The notes under the pieces are model-generated. The model did not search any database, had not been told where the DNA came from, and saw nothing but the letters and a program-made list of their open reading frames with translations. From Nocardioides humi (GTDB lineage: Bacteria; Actinomycetota; Actinomycetes; Propionibacteriales; Nocardioidaceae): a stretch of 64,000 nucleotides of DNA. The stretch is taken from NCBI RefSeq assembly GCF_006494775.1, contig NZ_CP041146.1, positions 930,001-994,000 of the forward strand. Direction: 5' to 3'. Made by a program: the position numbers and the translations under genes. Below are positions 46,470 through 53,873 of the stretch, one piece after another (within the stretch, counting starts at the first letter, position 1; each line of letters opens with the position of its first letter).

Positions 46470-47968
46470 AGCTTGTCAAGATTTCTGTGTAAGCGATCGG
46501 TCCCTCGTGGGTTGGGTTTCTCTTACAAGTAGGGGTTGATGCGGTCGGGGTAGGCGATCGCGAGCTGGCCCAGGGCCTGCTTCCAGTTCGTCACGACCTG
46601 CCCCTCGACGAGCCGGGGCTTGGCCTTGCGCTCCGCGGCCGGCTTGCCGCGCTCCTTGGCACGTTCGCGGGCTCGCTTGTCCTCGATGTTGCAGATCGCC
46701 AGCCACAACAGCTTCACCACGGCCTCGTCGTTGGGGAAGTGGCCGCGGTTCTTGGTGACCTTCCGCAACTGGTAGTTCAACGACTCGATCGAGTTCGTCG
46801 TGTAGATCACCCGACGCAGCTCGGGCGGGAACGCCAGAAACGGGATGAACCGCTCCCACGCCGCGTCCCAGGTCGCCACGGCGTGGGGGTACTTCTTGCC
46901 CCAGATCGAGTCCTGGAACGCTGCGAACGCCTCGCGGGCGGCCTTGTCGGACGAGGCGGTGTACATCGGCTTCAACGCCTTCGCCACGGCCTTGCGGTCG
47001 CCATAGGCGACGAACCGCATCGACGCGCGGATCAGGTGCACCACACAGGTCTGCACGGTCGCTTGGGCCCAGGTCGCTTCGATCGCCTCTGGGAGCCCGG
47101 TGAGGCCGTCGCAGCACACGATGAGGACGTCGCGGACGCCGCGGTTGGCGAGCTCGGCACACACCCCGGCCCAGAACTTCGCGCCCTCGGACGTCTGGAT
47201 CCAGATCCCCAGGACGTGCTTGATGCCGTCCATGTCGACCCCGACGGCGATGTGAGCGGACTTGTTGATCACGTGCGCGCCGTCGCGGACCTTCACGACA
47301 ATCGCGTCCAGGTAGACCACCGGGTAGAACGCATCGAGCGGCCGGGCCTGCCACTCGAGGATCTCCTCGGCGATCGCGTCGGTGATGTTCGAGATGGTCT
47401 CGTGCGACAGCTCGGTCCCGATCGTGGACGCGAGGTGGTGGGCGATGTCGCGGACCGTCATCCCGCCCGCGTAGAGCGAGATGATCATCTCGTCCAGCCC
47501 TGACAGCCGCCGGCTGCCTTTCGGGACCAGGGTTGGGGTGAACGTCGCGTCACGGTCGCGCGGAACCGCCAGATCGACTTCACCGGCCTGGGTGGCGACC
47601 TTCTTCGGGCTCGTGCCGTTCCTCGAGTTCGCGATCGCGGACGCCTCGGGCGCGCCCTTCTCGTAGCCCAGATGGCTCGTGAGCTCGGCCTGGAGACCGC
47701 GTTCCAGGGTGGCCTTGAGCAGCCCGGGGATGAACCCGCCATCGCCGGTCAACTCGATCTCACCGGCGTCGATCTTGGCGAACAGCTCGTCCAGCGCGCC
47801 TGACTTGGCGAGCTCAGCCGCGGCCTTCGCGCCGGGCATGTCAGCCCGGTCAGCACGCGCGGCCGCGGCGGCCTTCTTGTAGTCCGGTCGCCCGGTCCCT
47901 TCGGTCACAGCAGTCATCATCGTTCCTTTGCTGAGACCGACCCCTTACACAGACCATCTGACACCCCC
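46470..47968 (-). mobile_element. IS256-family insertion sequence, nested
   Basis: 1,499 bp. Flanked by 9-bp direct repeats ACGGGACGG (46461-46469 and 47969-47977), the usual IS256 duplication length. Imperfect terminal inverted repeats share TCTGTGTAAG (46490-46499 and the inverse at about 47944-47953) and GTC-rich outer ends. Carries one full-length transposase gene and appears intact. Confidence 0.92.
46523..47920 (-). CDS. IS256/Mutator-type transposase
   Basis: 465 aa. Catalytic DDE residues sit in PVVYLDAIVVKVRDG (D), VLIVCCDGLTGLPEAIEATW (D) and the helical IYTTNSIESLNYQLRKV (E), with C/H-containing TVQTCVVHLIRASMRFVAYG between them. N-terminal DNA-binding region: FIPGLLKATLERGLQAELTS. 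It excises and inserts the element by a copy-out or cut-and-paste route. Frame intact from ATG 47920, so the element may be mobile. Confidence 0.95.
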   Translation of the reverse strand: MMTAVTEGTGRPDYKKAAAAARADRADMPGAKAAAELAKSGALDELFAKIDAGEIELTGDGGFIPGLLKATLERGLQAELTSHLGYEKGAPEASAIANSRNGTSPKKVATQAGEVDLAVPRDRDATFTPTLVPKGSRRLSGLDEMIISLYAGGMTVRDIAHHLASTIGTELSHETISNITDAIAEEILEWQARPLDAFYPVVYLDAIVVKVRDGAHVINKSAHIAVGVDMDGIKHVLGIWIQTSEGAKFWAGVCAELANRGVRDVLIVCCDGLTGLPEAIEATWAQATVQTCVVHLIRASMRFVAYGDRKAVAKALKPMYTASSDKAAREAFAAFQDSIWGKKYPHAVATWDAAWERFIPFLAFPPELRRVIYTTNSIESLNYQLRKVTKNRGHFPNDEAVVKLLWLAICNIEDKRARERAKERGKPAAERKAKPRLVEGQVVTNWKQALGQLAIAYPDRINPYL

Positions 47969-48405
47969 ACGGGACGGGCTCAAAGCCCATCGTCATCATC
48001 TTGTCGTGGACGCTGATCGGCCCGTGATCCAAGCCAGACGACTCCAGCGCTGCCCGCACGCCCAGGGCCTGCTCACGCGCATCGTCGCCGACCTTGTTGG
48101 GACTGGTCCGCGGACGCCTCGATCGCGGCTCCAGAGCTGCTGCCGGACCGTCGGCGGCCGCACGCCGCCTGAGCATGTAGAACGTTTCCCTCGACACCCC
48201 GTGTTCGGCACAGAAGGTGGACACCGCACCGCGGGGAGCGTCATCAGGCCACAGTGCGATAGCGAGTCGGACACGGGGATCAACAGGTTCATTCGACACT
48301 GCTCAACAGAGCCAGAAGTGTCAGGACCCAACGCCGCCCAAACGTCAGGAATCTACTGATACAGAACTGTCAGGGATGTCCTGATACATGACAGCCCGGG
48401 ATCGC

Positions 48406-48738
48406 TCAGGCGGCAAGGGCGTAGACCGAGGCGACCTGCTGGGACACGGGCTGCGACACCGGCTGCAGGCGGGCGGGCGCGCCGGCGGCGTACAGGTCGC
48501 CGGCGACGCCGGCCGTGAGATCGAGGAGCGTCGTGCCGAGGGCGCCGAGGACGGCCGCGATCATCTCACTGCTCGGCTCCTTCACGCCCCGCTCGATCTC
48601 CGAGAGGTACTGCGGTGAGATCCCCGCCCGGCCCGCCGTCTCCGTGAGGGTCTCCCCACGCTCGCGGCGCAGGTCGCGCAGCCGTCGTCCCACCAGGTCC
48701 CGCCACAGCGGCTCCGCCGCGCTCTGCTCCTCGGCCAT
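48406..48738 (-). CDS. PopR/ClgR-like XRE activator of clp genes
   Basis: 110 aa. HTH_3 domain LRDLRRERGETLTETAGRAG, then ISPQYLSEIERGVKEPSSEM, typical of ClgR/PopR. It ends in VYALAA, an ssrA-like tail; in Streptomyces the corresponding C-terminal alanines make PopR and ClgR substrates of ClpP, closing a feedback loop. Before the IS insertion its 3' end overlapped the convergent clpP-like gene by 19 bp. Neighbour context favours the clpP3-clpP4 regulator PopR over the general ClgR. ATG 48738 has -10-like TACGAT 5 nt upstream. Confidence 0.82.
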   Translation of the reverse strand: MAEEQSAAEPLWRDLVGRRLRDLRRERGETLTETAGRAGISPQYLSEIERGVKEPSSEMIAAVLGALGTTLLDLTAGVAGDLYAAGAPARLQPVSQPVSQQVASVYALAA

Positions 48739-48787
48739 GCCTCATCGTAGATCGGCAGTCCGGCCCAGCGGCCGGGTCGCCGAGCGG

Positions 48788-48804
48788 TTCTGCTCAGAGC
48801 AGAA
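48788..48804. promoter_or_regulatory. Palindrome upstream of popR-like gene
   Basis: TTCTGCTC and GAGCAGAA flank one A, a perfect 17-bp palindrome 50 bp upstream of the start codon. TCTGCT-NNN-AGCAGA resembles the TCTGCC-NNN-GGCAGA-like motif reported for PopR. Suggests autoregulation; the match is from memory of the motif and is not exact. Confidence 0.5.
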
Positions 48805-48871
48805 GGGGCCGGGTGGATCATCAGCCGCAGCAGTCCACCATCGGAGCACCGACGCATCAGCCCGAAGGAGC

Positions 48872-49453
48872 TCACCTGGGCGTGGCGCGGAGATGCGTGC
48901 GTTCGCCTTGGCGCCCGATGAGGCTGAGGTATTCGACGGGACCGCGGCTGGTGGAGCCGAACCAGTGGGGCGTGCGGGTGTCGAACTCGACGGCCTCCGC
49001 GGGGCCGAGCAGGAGGTCCTGGTCGCCGAGGACCAGCCGCAGAGTGCCGTTGAGGACGTAGGCCCAGTCGAAACCCTCGTGTGAGCGCAGGTCGGGGACG
49101 GTCTCGTCGCTGCCGGCGGGCAGGACGAACTTGTAGGCCTGGATGCCACCGGGCCGGCGGGTCAACGGGATGATGACCGACCCGTCGCCGCACGACATGG
49201 GCCGCAGATCGACACGGGGATCTCCCGTGCGGGGGGCGTCGACCAGAGAGTCGAGAGTGACGCCGTAGTAGCGCGCCAACGGCAGCAGCTGCTCCAGGGT
49301 GGGTCGGCGGAGTCCGGCTTCGAGTCTGGACAGGGTGCTGGTGGAGATCCCGGTCGCCTCCGCGAGCTGGGTCAGGGTGACGTCGCGCCGTAGCCGGAGG
49401 TGCTTCAGTCGGGGGCCGACGGCCTCCAGTGTGGTCTCGCCCTGCTCGTCCAT
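48872..49453 (-). CDS. XRE-family regulator with C-terminal cupin domain
   Basis: 193 aa. HTH: LKHLRLRRDVTLTQLAEATG, then ISTSTLSRLEAGLRRPTLEQ. Cupin sensor: HEGFDWAYVLNGTLRLVLGD and VEFDTRTPHWFGSTSRGPVE. This two-domain type (PuuR/MerR-neighbour style) represses small catabolic or resistance operons and responds to a small ligand in the cupin. It is divergent from a methyltransferase and MFS exporter across overlapping inverted repeats (49464-49488), so it probably represses both. Confidence 0.88.
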   Translation of the reverse strand: MDEQGETTLEAVGPRLKHLRLRRDVTLTQLAEATGISTSTLSRLEAGLRRPTLEQLLPLARYYGVTLDSLVDAPRTGDPRVDLRPMSCGDGSVIIPLTRRPGGIQAYKFVLPAGSDETVPDLRSHEGFDWAYVLNGTLRLVLGDQDLLLGPAEAVEFDTRTPHWFGSTSRGPVEYLSLIGRQGERTHLRATPR

Positions 49454-49463
49454 GGCACCGAGT

Positions 49464-49488
49464 TTGCCATTTGGCAACAAACGTTGCC
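49464..49488. promoter_or_regulatory. Overlapping inverted half-sites, XRE-cupin operator
   Basis: TTGCC (49464-49468), GGCAA (49473-49477) and GTTGCC (49483-49488) alternate in orientation at about 9-10 bp spacing. Adjacent pairs form TTGCC-ATTT-GGCAA and GGCAAC-AAAC-GTTGCC. It starts 11 bp upstream of the regulator ATG and 74 bp upstream of the methyltransferase. Confidence 0.6.
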
Positions 49489-49561
49489 GTACAGCCCTCC
49501 TCTGCGGATGCTGGCATCGAAGCCGCAAGAGCGGCGCGCTGGCACAGAGAGGCGAACAGCG

Positions 49562-50223
49562 ATGGATCACGAATTCGACCAGTCCTACTGGGAGAGGCAC
49601 TGGGGCGCGGGCGGGTCCGCGATGTCCGGGCGGCAGCTGCCGGTCAACCCCTATTTGCTTGCCGAGACAGCTCACCTGCGCACAGGGACAGCGTTGGACG
49701 CCGGAACCGGAACCGGAGCCGAGGCGCTGTGGCTGGCCGAGCAGGGCTGGCAGGTCACCGGCGCCGACATCTCCACGACTGCACTGGAGGCGGCAGCACG
49801 CCGGGCCAGCGACGCCGGACTGGCAGGACAGGTCGAATGGATCCAGGCCGACCTGTCGAGCTGGGAACCAGGACGCCTCTGGGACCTGGTAGTGACCAGC
49901 TACGCCCATCCGGCGACCGGACAGCTCCCGTTCTACCGCCACATCGCCTCCTGGGTCGCACCCGGCGGAACCCTCCTGATCGTCGCTCACCTCCGCGGCC
50001 ACCACACCGGAGGACATGGCGATCAACAGGTGAGCCCACCCGGCGACGACGGGCATGCGGAGAATGCCACCGCCACCCTGGCGGGCGTCACCGAGCTCTT
50101 CGCCGCACCGGGCTGGTCGATCGTGGCCTGCTACGAGAACACCCGGACCGTTGCCCCGGCAGCCTCGAGTGCTGGCCCCCGGTCGAGCTGAACGACCTCG
50201 TCGTACGGCTCCACCGGCTCTGA
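49562..50223 (+). CDS. SAM-dependent methyltransferase (frameshifted near 3' end as assembled)
   Basis: About 220 aa after one base is restored near 50158. YWERHWGAG near the N-terminus, SAM motif ALDAGTGTGAEALWLAEQGW, VTGADISTTALEAAARRAS, and PGGTLLIVAHLRGHHTGGHG late in the fold, with His-rich loop. The frame ends early as TVAPAASSAGPRSS; one extra C in CCCC gives TVAPGSLECWPPVELNDLVV and a stop at 50223. Related to the methyltransferase at 43411 and to TehB-like enzymes. Probably regulated by the XRE-cupin protein and co-expressed with the exporter. Confidence 0.82.
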
Positions 50224-50306
50224 GCCGCGCTTCCCGCCTCCCACCTGCACTCGGGCGCCCGTCGAGGCGGACCGACACTGCGTCATGCCTGAAAGGACCT
50301 CCATCC

Positions 50307-51896
50307 ATGCCATCGTCGCTCTCTGAGGCGCACTCGAACACCGCCGTGATCACCGACCCCCGGCGACGCCGGGCGATCTTGTGGGCGGTCGGTGTCGCGC
50401 TGATGGCCGTCGTCGCCTCGGTCTCCGGACTCAACGTGGCGCAGCCACAGCTGGCCGAGACGCTCGACGCCTCCCAGGGAACGGTGCTGTGGATCATCAA
50501 CACCTACACCCTCACCCTGGCCGCGCTGCTGCTGCCGCTCGGTGCGGCCGGCGACAGGTGGGGCCGCAGGCCGGTCCTGCTCACCGGGCTGAGCGTGTTC
50601 GGGGCGGCCAACGTCACTGCCGCTCTCGCGCCGACCGCAGAGATCATGCTGGGCACCCGGCTGCTCGGCGGTGTCGGCGCGGCGATGATCATGCCGGTCA
50701 CCCTCTCGGTGATCACCGCGTCGTTCCCCGAGGCGGAGCGGTCCAAGGCGATCGGCACGTGGACCGCGGTCGCCGGCGGCGGCGGGATCATGGGGATGTA
50801 CCTGTCGGCGCTGCTGGTCGACGTCGCCTCGTGGCGGTGGCTCTTCGCGCTACCGGTGGTCCTCACGGCCGTATCGGCCGCCATCGGCCTGCGCGCCATC
50901 CCCGACTCCCGCGAACACGCCCTGGGACGGTTCGACCTGCTCGGCGCCCTCGCCTCCGTCGTCGCCGTCGTCGGACTCACCTACGCCCTGCACGAGGCAC
51001 CCGGACACGGCTGGACAGCCCCGGTCATCGTGACGACGCTCGTCGTGGCCGCCGTCGCGACCATCGGCTTCGTCGCCTGGGAGCTGCGACAGCCGAATCC
51101 CCTGCTGGACGTGCGCCACTTCCGCACCCGCGGGCTCTCCTCCGCCTCCACCCTGCTGCTCGTCCTCTTCGGCGTCCAAGGCGGAGTGGCACTCATGCTC
51201 TACCCGTTCTTCCAGGTCGTGCTCGGCTGGAGCGGGCTGCGCTCGACCCTCGCCCTGATGCCCATGGCGTTGCTGATGATGCTCGCCTCCGGGCTGGCTC
51301 CCAGGCTCGCGGCCCGCGTCGGCGTACGCGCGGCGATGACCGTCGGTCTTGGCGTCGCCACCATCGGCCTGGCACTCATGGCCGGACTCGTCTCCGCCGA
51401 TGTCGGCTACCTCAGCGTCCTGCCCGGCCTGATCGCGATGGGCCTGGGAGCCGGGCTGACCATGACACCGGCGACCGAGGCGATCACCTCCTCGCTGCCC
51501 CGCGAGCAGCAAGGCGTCGCCTCAGCCCTCAACGACCTGACTCGCGAGCTCGGCGCCGCGCTCGGCATCGCCATGCTCGGCGGACTCCTCACCGCCGGCT
51601 ACCAGAGCGCCATCGGCAGCCGCCTCGACGGCGTCCCCGCCGCCCTCGCCGATGTCGCCAGCGAGGGAGTCGCCAACGCCGACGCCGTCAGCCACACCGC
51701 AGGTGACTACGCCCATCAGATCACCACCGCCGCCCACCAGTCCTTCATCATCGGCTGGCAGGACGCCATGTGGGCCGGCGTCGTCATCATGACCGCACTG
51801 GTCCTTCTGGTCGCCACCCGAGGTCCCCGGCCCACCGCGATCCCGGACCTCGCAGACAGTCAGCAGCCTTCCGGCGCTCGCGGCGCAGAGGTCTGA
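50307..51896 (+). CDS. MFS drug:H+ antiporter, DHA2 family (14 TM)
   Basis: 529 aa with about 14 hydrophobic segments. Family motifs: GLNVAQPQLAETLDASQGTV, the motif A-like loop GAAGDRWGRRPVLLTGLSVF, motif C-like GGVGAAMIMPVTLSVITASF, and PREQQGVASALNDLTRELGA. EmrB/QacA-type pumps export lipophilic or aromatic toxicants. ATG 50307 follows GAAAGGACC at 7 nt. With the methyltransferase and the XRE-cupin repressor it forms an inducible detoxification cassette (inferred from order). Confidence 0.9.
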   Translation: MPSSLSEAHSNTAVITDPRRRRAILWAVGVALMAVVASVSGLNVAQPQLAETLDASQGTVLWIINTYTLTLAALLLPLGAAGDRWGRRPVLLTGLSVFGAANVTAALAPTAEIMLGTRLLGGVGAAMIMPVTLSVITASFPEAERSKAIGTWTAVAGGGGIMGMYLSALLVDVASWRWLFALPVVLTAVSAAIGLRAIPDSREHALGRFDLLGALASVVAVVGLTYALHEAPGHGWTAPVIVTTLVVAAVATIGFVAWELRQPNPLLDVRHFRTRGLSSASTLLLVLFGVQGGVALMLYPFFQVVLGWSGLRSTLALMPMALLMMLASGLAPRLAARVGVRAAMTVGLGVATIGLALMAGLVSADVGYLSVLPGLIAMGLGAGLTMTPATEAITSSLPREQQGVASALNDLTRELGAALGIAMLGGLLTAGYQSAIGSRLDGVPAALADVASEGVANADAVSHTAGDYAHQITTAAHQSFIIGWQDAMWAGVVIMTALVLLVATRGPRPTAIPDLADSQQPSGARGAEV

Positions 51897-51955
51897 CAAC
51901 CGCCACGGACGGTGGAGATCGCACGATGTCTCACAACGTGTTCTCACACTCTTCG

Positions 51956-52029
51956 TGCCCCCGCTGGGACTCGAACCCAGACTGCACCGTGTTTAAGACG
52001 GCTTCCTCTGCCGATTGGGATACGGGGGC
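51956..52029 (-). tRNA. Class-I-shaped tRNA, anticodon TAA (predicts Leu)
   Basis: Acceptor GCCCCCG (52029-52023) pairs perfectly with CGGGGGC (51963-51957); discriminator A at 51956; no encoded CCA (next bases CGAAG). D-stem TCC/GGA; anticodon stem GCCGT/ACGGT with loop CTTAAAC giving TAA at positions 34-36; variable loop of only 5 nt (GCAGT); T-arm CTGGG TTCGAGT CCCAG. True tRNA-Leu(TAA), as bldA, has a long variable arm, so identity is uncertain although the cloverleaf is sound. Confidence 0.8.
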
Positions 52030-52066
52030 GGCACAACCTCCACGCGCGCAACCTACAGACAGGTCT

Positions 52067-52696
52067 CTACAGATAGGTCTGGCGAGGATAGATCGCGTGG
52101 GCGCCGGCGACCCGGTCGAGGAACAGGAGGCCGTCGGTGTGGTCGATCTCGTGCTGCAGGGCGCGGGCCTCGAAGGCGTCGGTGGCGAAGGTGACCTCCT
52201 CACCGGTGCCGGGGAGCCGGCCGCGGACGGTGAGCCGGGAGGCGCGCTTCACGTCGCCGGTGAGGTCGGGGACGCTCATGCAGCCCTCGCGCGCCTTCTC
52301 GTTGCGGCTGGACTCGACGATCTCGGCGTTGCAGAGCACGAAGGTGCCGTGCTTCGTGCGGGACTTCGGGTGCTCGGTGACGTCGACGCAGAAGACCCGG
52401 ACGCCGACGCCGACCTGGTTGGCGGCGAGGCCCACACAGCCCGGGCTGACCCGCATCGTCGCGACCAGGTCGGCGGCGAGCTGCACGATCTCGGGCGAGG
52501 CCGGGTCGACGTCGGCGCCGCGGGTGGAGAGCACCCCCGCCGGGGCCCGGACGACGTCGAGGACCCTGCCCTCGACCCCGAGCTCGGCCTCGGACCAGCC
52601 GGCGACCCGCTCGCCGCCCTCGACCGAGCTCACGGGGTCCCCGTGGCGTTGTTCGGGGGAGCGCAGCGGAGGAGAAGAACGCCGTGGGGTGTTCAC
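52067..52696 (-). CDS. def: Peptide deformylase
   Basis: 209 aa. The three metal-site motifs are present: GLAANQVGVGVRVF, EGCMSVPDLTG (Cys ligand; Met where many have Leu) and QHEIDHTDGLLFLD (HExxH). It removes the formyl group from N-terminal methionine of new proteins, using Fe or Zn. It has an unusual Arg/Pro/Ser-rich N-terminal extension of about 50 residues, and GTG 52696 overlaps the ACT-gene stop (GTGA), which supports the long form; a shorter start inside is possible. Confidence 0.9.
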   Translation of the reverse strand: MNTPRRSSPPLRSPEQRHGDPVSSVEGGERVAGWSEAELGVEGRVLDVVRAPAGVLSTRGADVDPASPEIVQLAADLVATMRVSPGCVGLAANQVGVGVRVFCVDVTEHPKSRTKHGTFVLCNAEIVESSRNEKAREGCMSVPDLTGDVKRASRLTVRGRLPGTGEEVTFATDAFEARALQHEIDHTDGLLFLDRVAGAHAIYPRQTYL

Positions 52697-53217
52697 AGCT
52701 CGTCGGCCTCGGCCGCGCGCAGCGTCGCGGTGACGCCCACCCGTTCGGCCGCGGCGCGGATGGCGCCCTCGACCGCGGCGACGTCGGCGCCGACCGGCAG
52801 GTCGAGCTCGGCGACGAGCAGGTAGAGGTCGCCGGCGAGGCGGGTGGTGAGGTCGGTGATGTTGCCGCCCGCGGCGGCCACCTGCCCGACCACCTCGGAG
52901 ACGATCCCGGAGCGGTCGCCGCCGTGGACGGTCAGCACCCACGCGCTGCCGCCGGCGGCGGGCGTGGGCTCGTCGGTGACCGGGCGGACCGCGACGTCGA
53001 GGTCGCCGTCGGCCGTCAGCGGGGCCAGCGCTCCCTCGATCGCGCTCGGGTCGGCGGCGCCGCGGCAGAGCAGCATCATCGCGAAGTGCCCGCGCAGCAG
53101 GGTCATCGTCGAGTCCTCGATGTTGAGCCCGAGCTGCGCGAGGCCCGCGGTGGTGGCGGCGATGATGCCGGGGCGGTCGTGGCCGAGGACGGTGACGGCG
53201 TACAGGTCGGTGCTCAC
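52693..53217 (-). CDS. Double-ACT domain regulatory protein (GcvR-like)
   Basis: 174 aa made of two ACT units: YAVTVLGHDRPGIIAATTAG and SAWVLTVHGGDRSGIVSEVV, each with the GD/HDRxGI motif and a following helix. Double-ACT proteins bind amino acids and act as allosteric partners or, in GcvR, as anti-activators. No regulator or enzyme domain is fused. It overlaps the def start, so the pair is co-translated; the functional link is not obvious. Confidence 0.82.
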   Translation of the reverse strand: MSTDLYAVTVLGHDRPGIIAATTAGLAQLGLNIEDSTMTLLRGHFAMMLLCRGAADPSAIEGALAPLTADGDLDVAVRPVTDEPTPAAGGSAWVLTVHGGDRSGIVSEVVGQVAAAGGNITDLTTRLAGDLYLLVAELDLPVGADVAAVEGAIRAAAERVGVTATLRAAEADEL

Positions 53218-53237
53218 CCGTGCATCATCCCAGCCGG

Positions 53238-53825
53238 TCAGCCCTCCTCGTCCCCACGGTCGTCCCCACCCTGGTCGGCGTCGTCGAACGAGCCCGCGAA
53301 GGGGCCCTCGGCGAGCAGCTGCTCCATCATGGCGCGGGCGCCCTGGAGCCGCGTCGTGACCGCCGCCGCCGCGGACGTCAGGTCCCAGATCGCCTCGGTG
53401 ACCTCCTCGCCGAGCTCGTTCGCGCGCCGGAGGACGGCCCGCGCCGCGGCCCTGATCTCCTCGGCGTCGCGCTGGGCGCCGACGGCCGCCTCGGCGACGT
53501 ACAGGCGGGCGGTCTCCTCCGCCTCCGCCATCGACGTCCGCAGGGCCTCGGCCCGGATGACGTCGGCGTCGTGGTGGGCGGACTCGGCCAGGTCGGCCGC
53601 GAGCGAGTCCACCTGGGCCCGCTGGGCGGCGGCCCAGTCCGCCAGCTCCTGGCGGGCGCGCTCGGCGGCCTCGCGCGCCTCGAGGACGACCCGCTCGGCC
53701 TCCTCACTCGCCTGGCTGGCCACGGCGAGCATGGCCTGGGCCTCGCGGTGGGCGTCACGGGTGGCGCGGAGGGTCGCCGCGTGCGCCTCCGCCTCGGCGC
53801 CAGGGGACGTGGATCGAGTGACCAT
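53238..53825 (-). CDS. Coiled-coil protein
   Basis: About 195 aa, almost entirely Ala/Glu/Arg/Gln heptads: AEAHAATLRATRDAHREAQA, EEAERVVLEAREAAERARQE, EEIRAAARAVLRRANELGEE, with an acidic tail (FDDADQGGDDRGDEEG). The pattern resembles DivIVA/Wag31 or ATP-synthase b-like rods, without a membrane helix. ATG 53825 is preferred to the TTG at 53831. It lies 48 bp downstream of the CHAT-TPR gene stop and may belong to that operon. Confidence 0.72.
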   Translation of the reverse strand: MVTRSTSPGAEAEAHAATLRATRDAHREAQAMLAVASQASEEAERVVLEAREAAERARQELADWAAAQRAQVDSLAADLAESAHHDADVIRAEALRTSMAEAEETARLYVAEAAVGAQRDAEEIRAAARAVLRRANELGEEVTEAIWDLTSAAAAVTTRLQGARAMMEQLLAEGPFAGSFDDADQGGDDRGDEEG

Positions 53826-53873
53826 GTGCAACTAGTGCACGGCGCGCACCGATTGATCCATGCGAATCCATCG

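Larger units (their letters stand above)
45497..48299 (-). pseudogene. IS481-family transposase, interrupted by IS256 element and frameshifted
   Basis: N-terminal part 47969-48299 (GTG 48299, helix-turn-helix region AEHGVSRETFYMLRRR) and C-terminal part 45497-46469 with the integrase core: QMDATEYVLTGGRK (first Asp), RLLSDNGTALNPS (second Asp) and GKNERFHQTLFRYL (Glu). Removing the IS256 element plus one 9-bp copy restores GFEPVPSVATLARIFREEGV in frame. A second lesion near 46280 looks like an insertion of about 11 bases between VIFQLL and DDHSRYAV. The copy should be inactive on its own. Confidence 0.9.
45437..48393 (-). mobile_element. IS481-family insertion sequence, with nested IS256 element
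   Basis: 2,957 bp. Flanked by a 15-bp direct repeat GCCCGGGATCGCTCA (45422-45436 and 48394-48408), the target duplication. Terminal inverted repeats of about 37 bp share TCAGGACATCCCTGACAG and TTCTGTATCA next to each end, beginning TGT. Without the inner element it would be about 1.45 kb, normal for IS481. The insertion lies exactly at the stop codon of the popR-like gene, leaving that gene whole and altering the clp tail. Confidence 0.93.
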
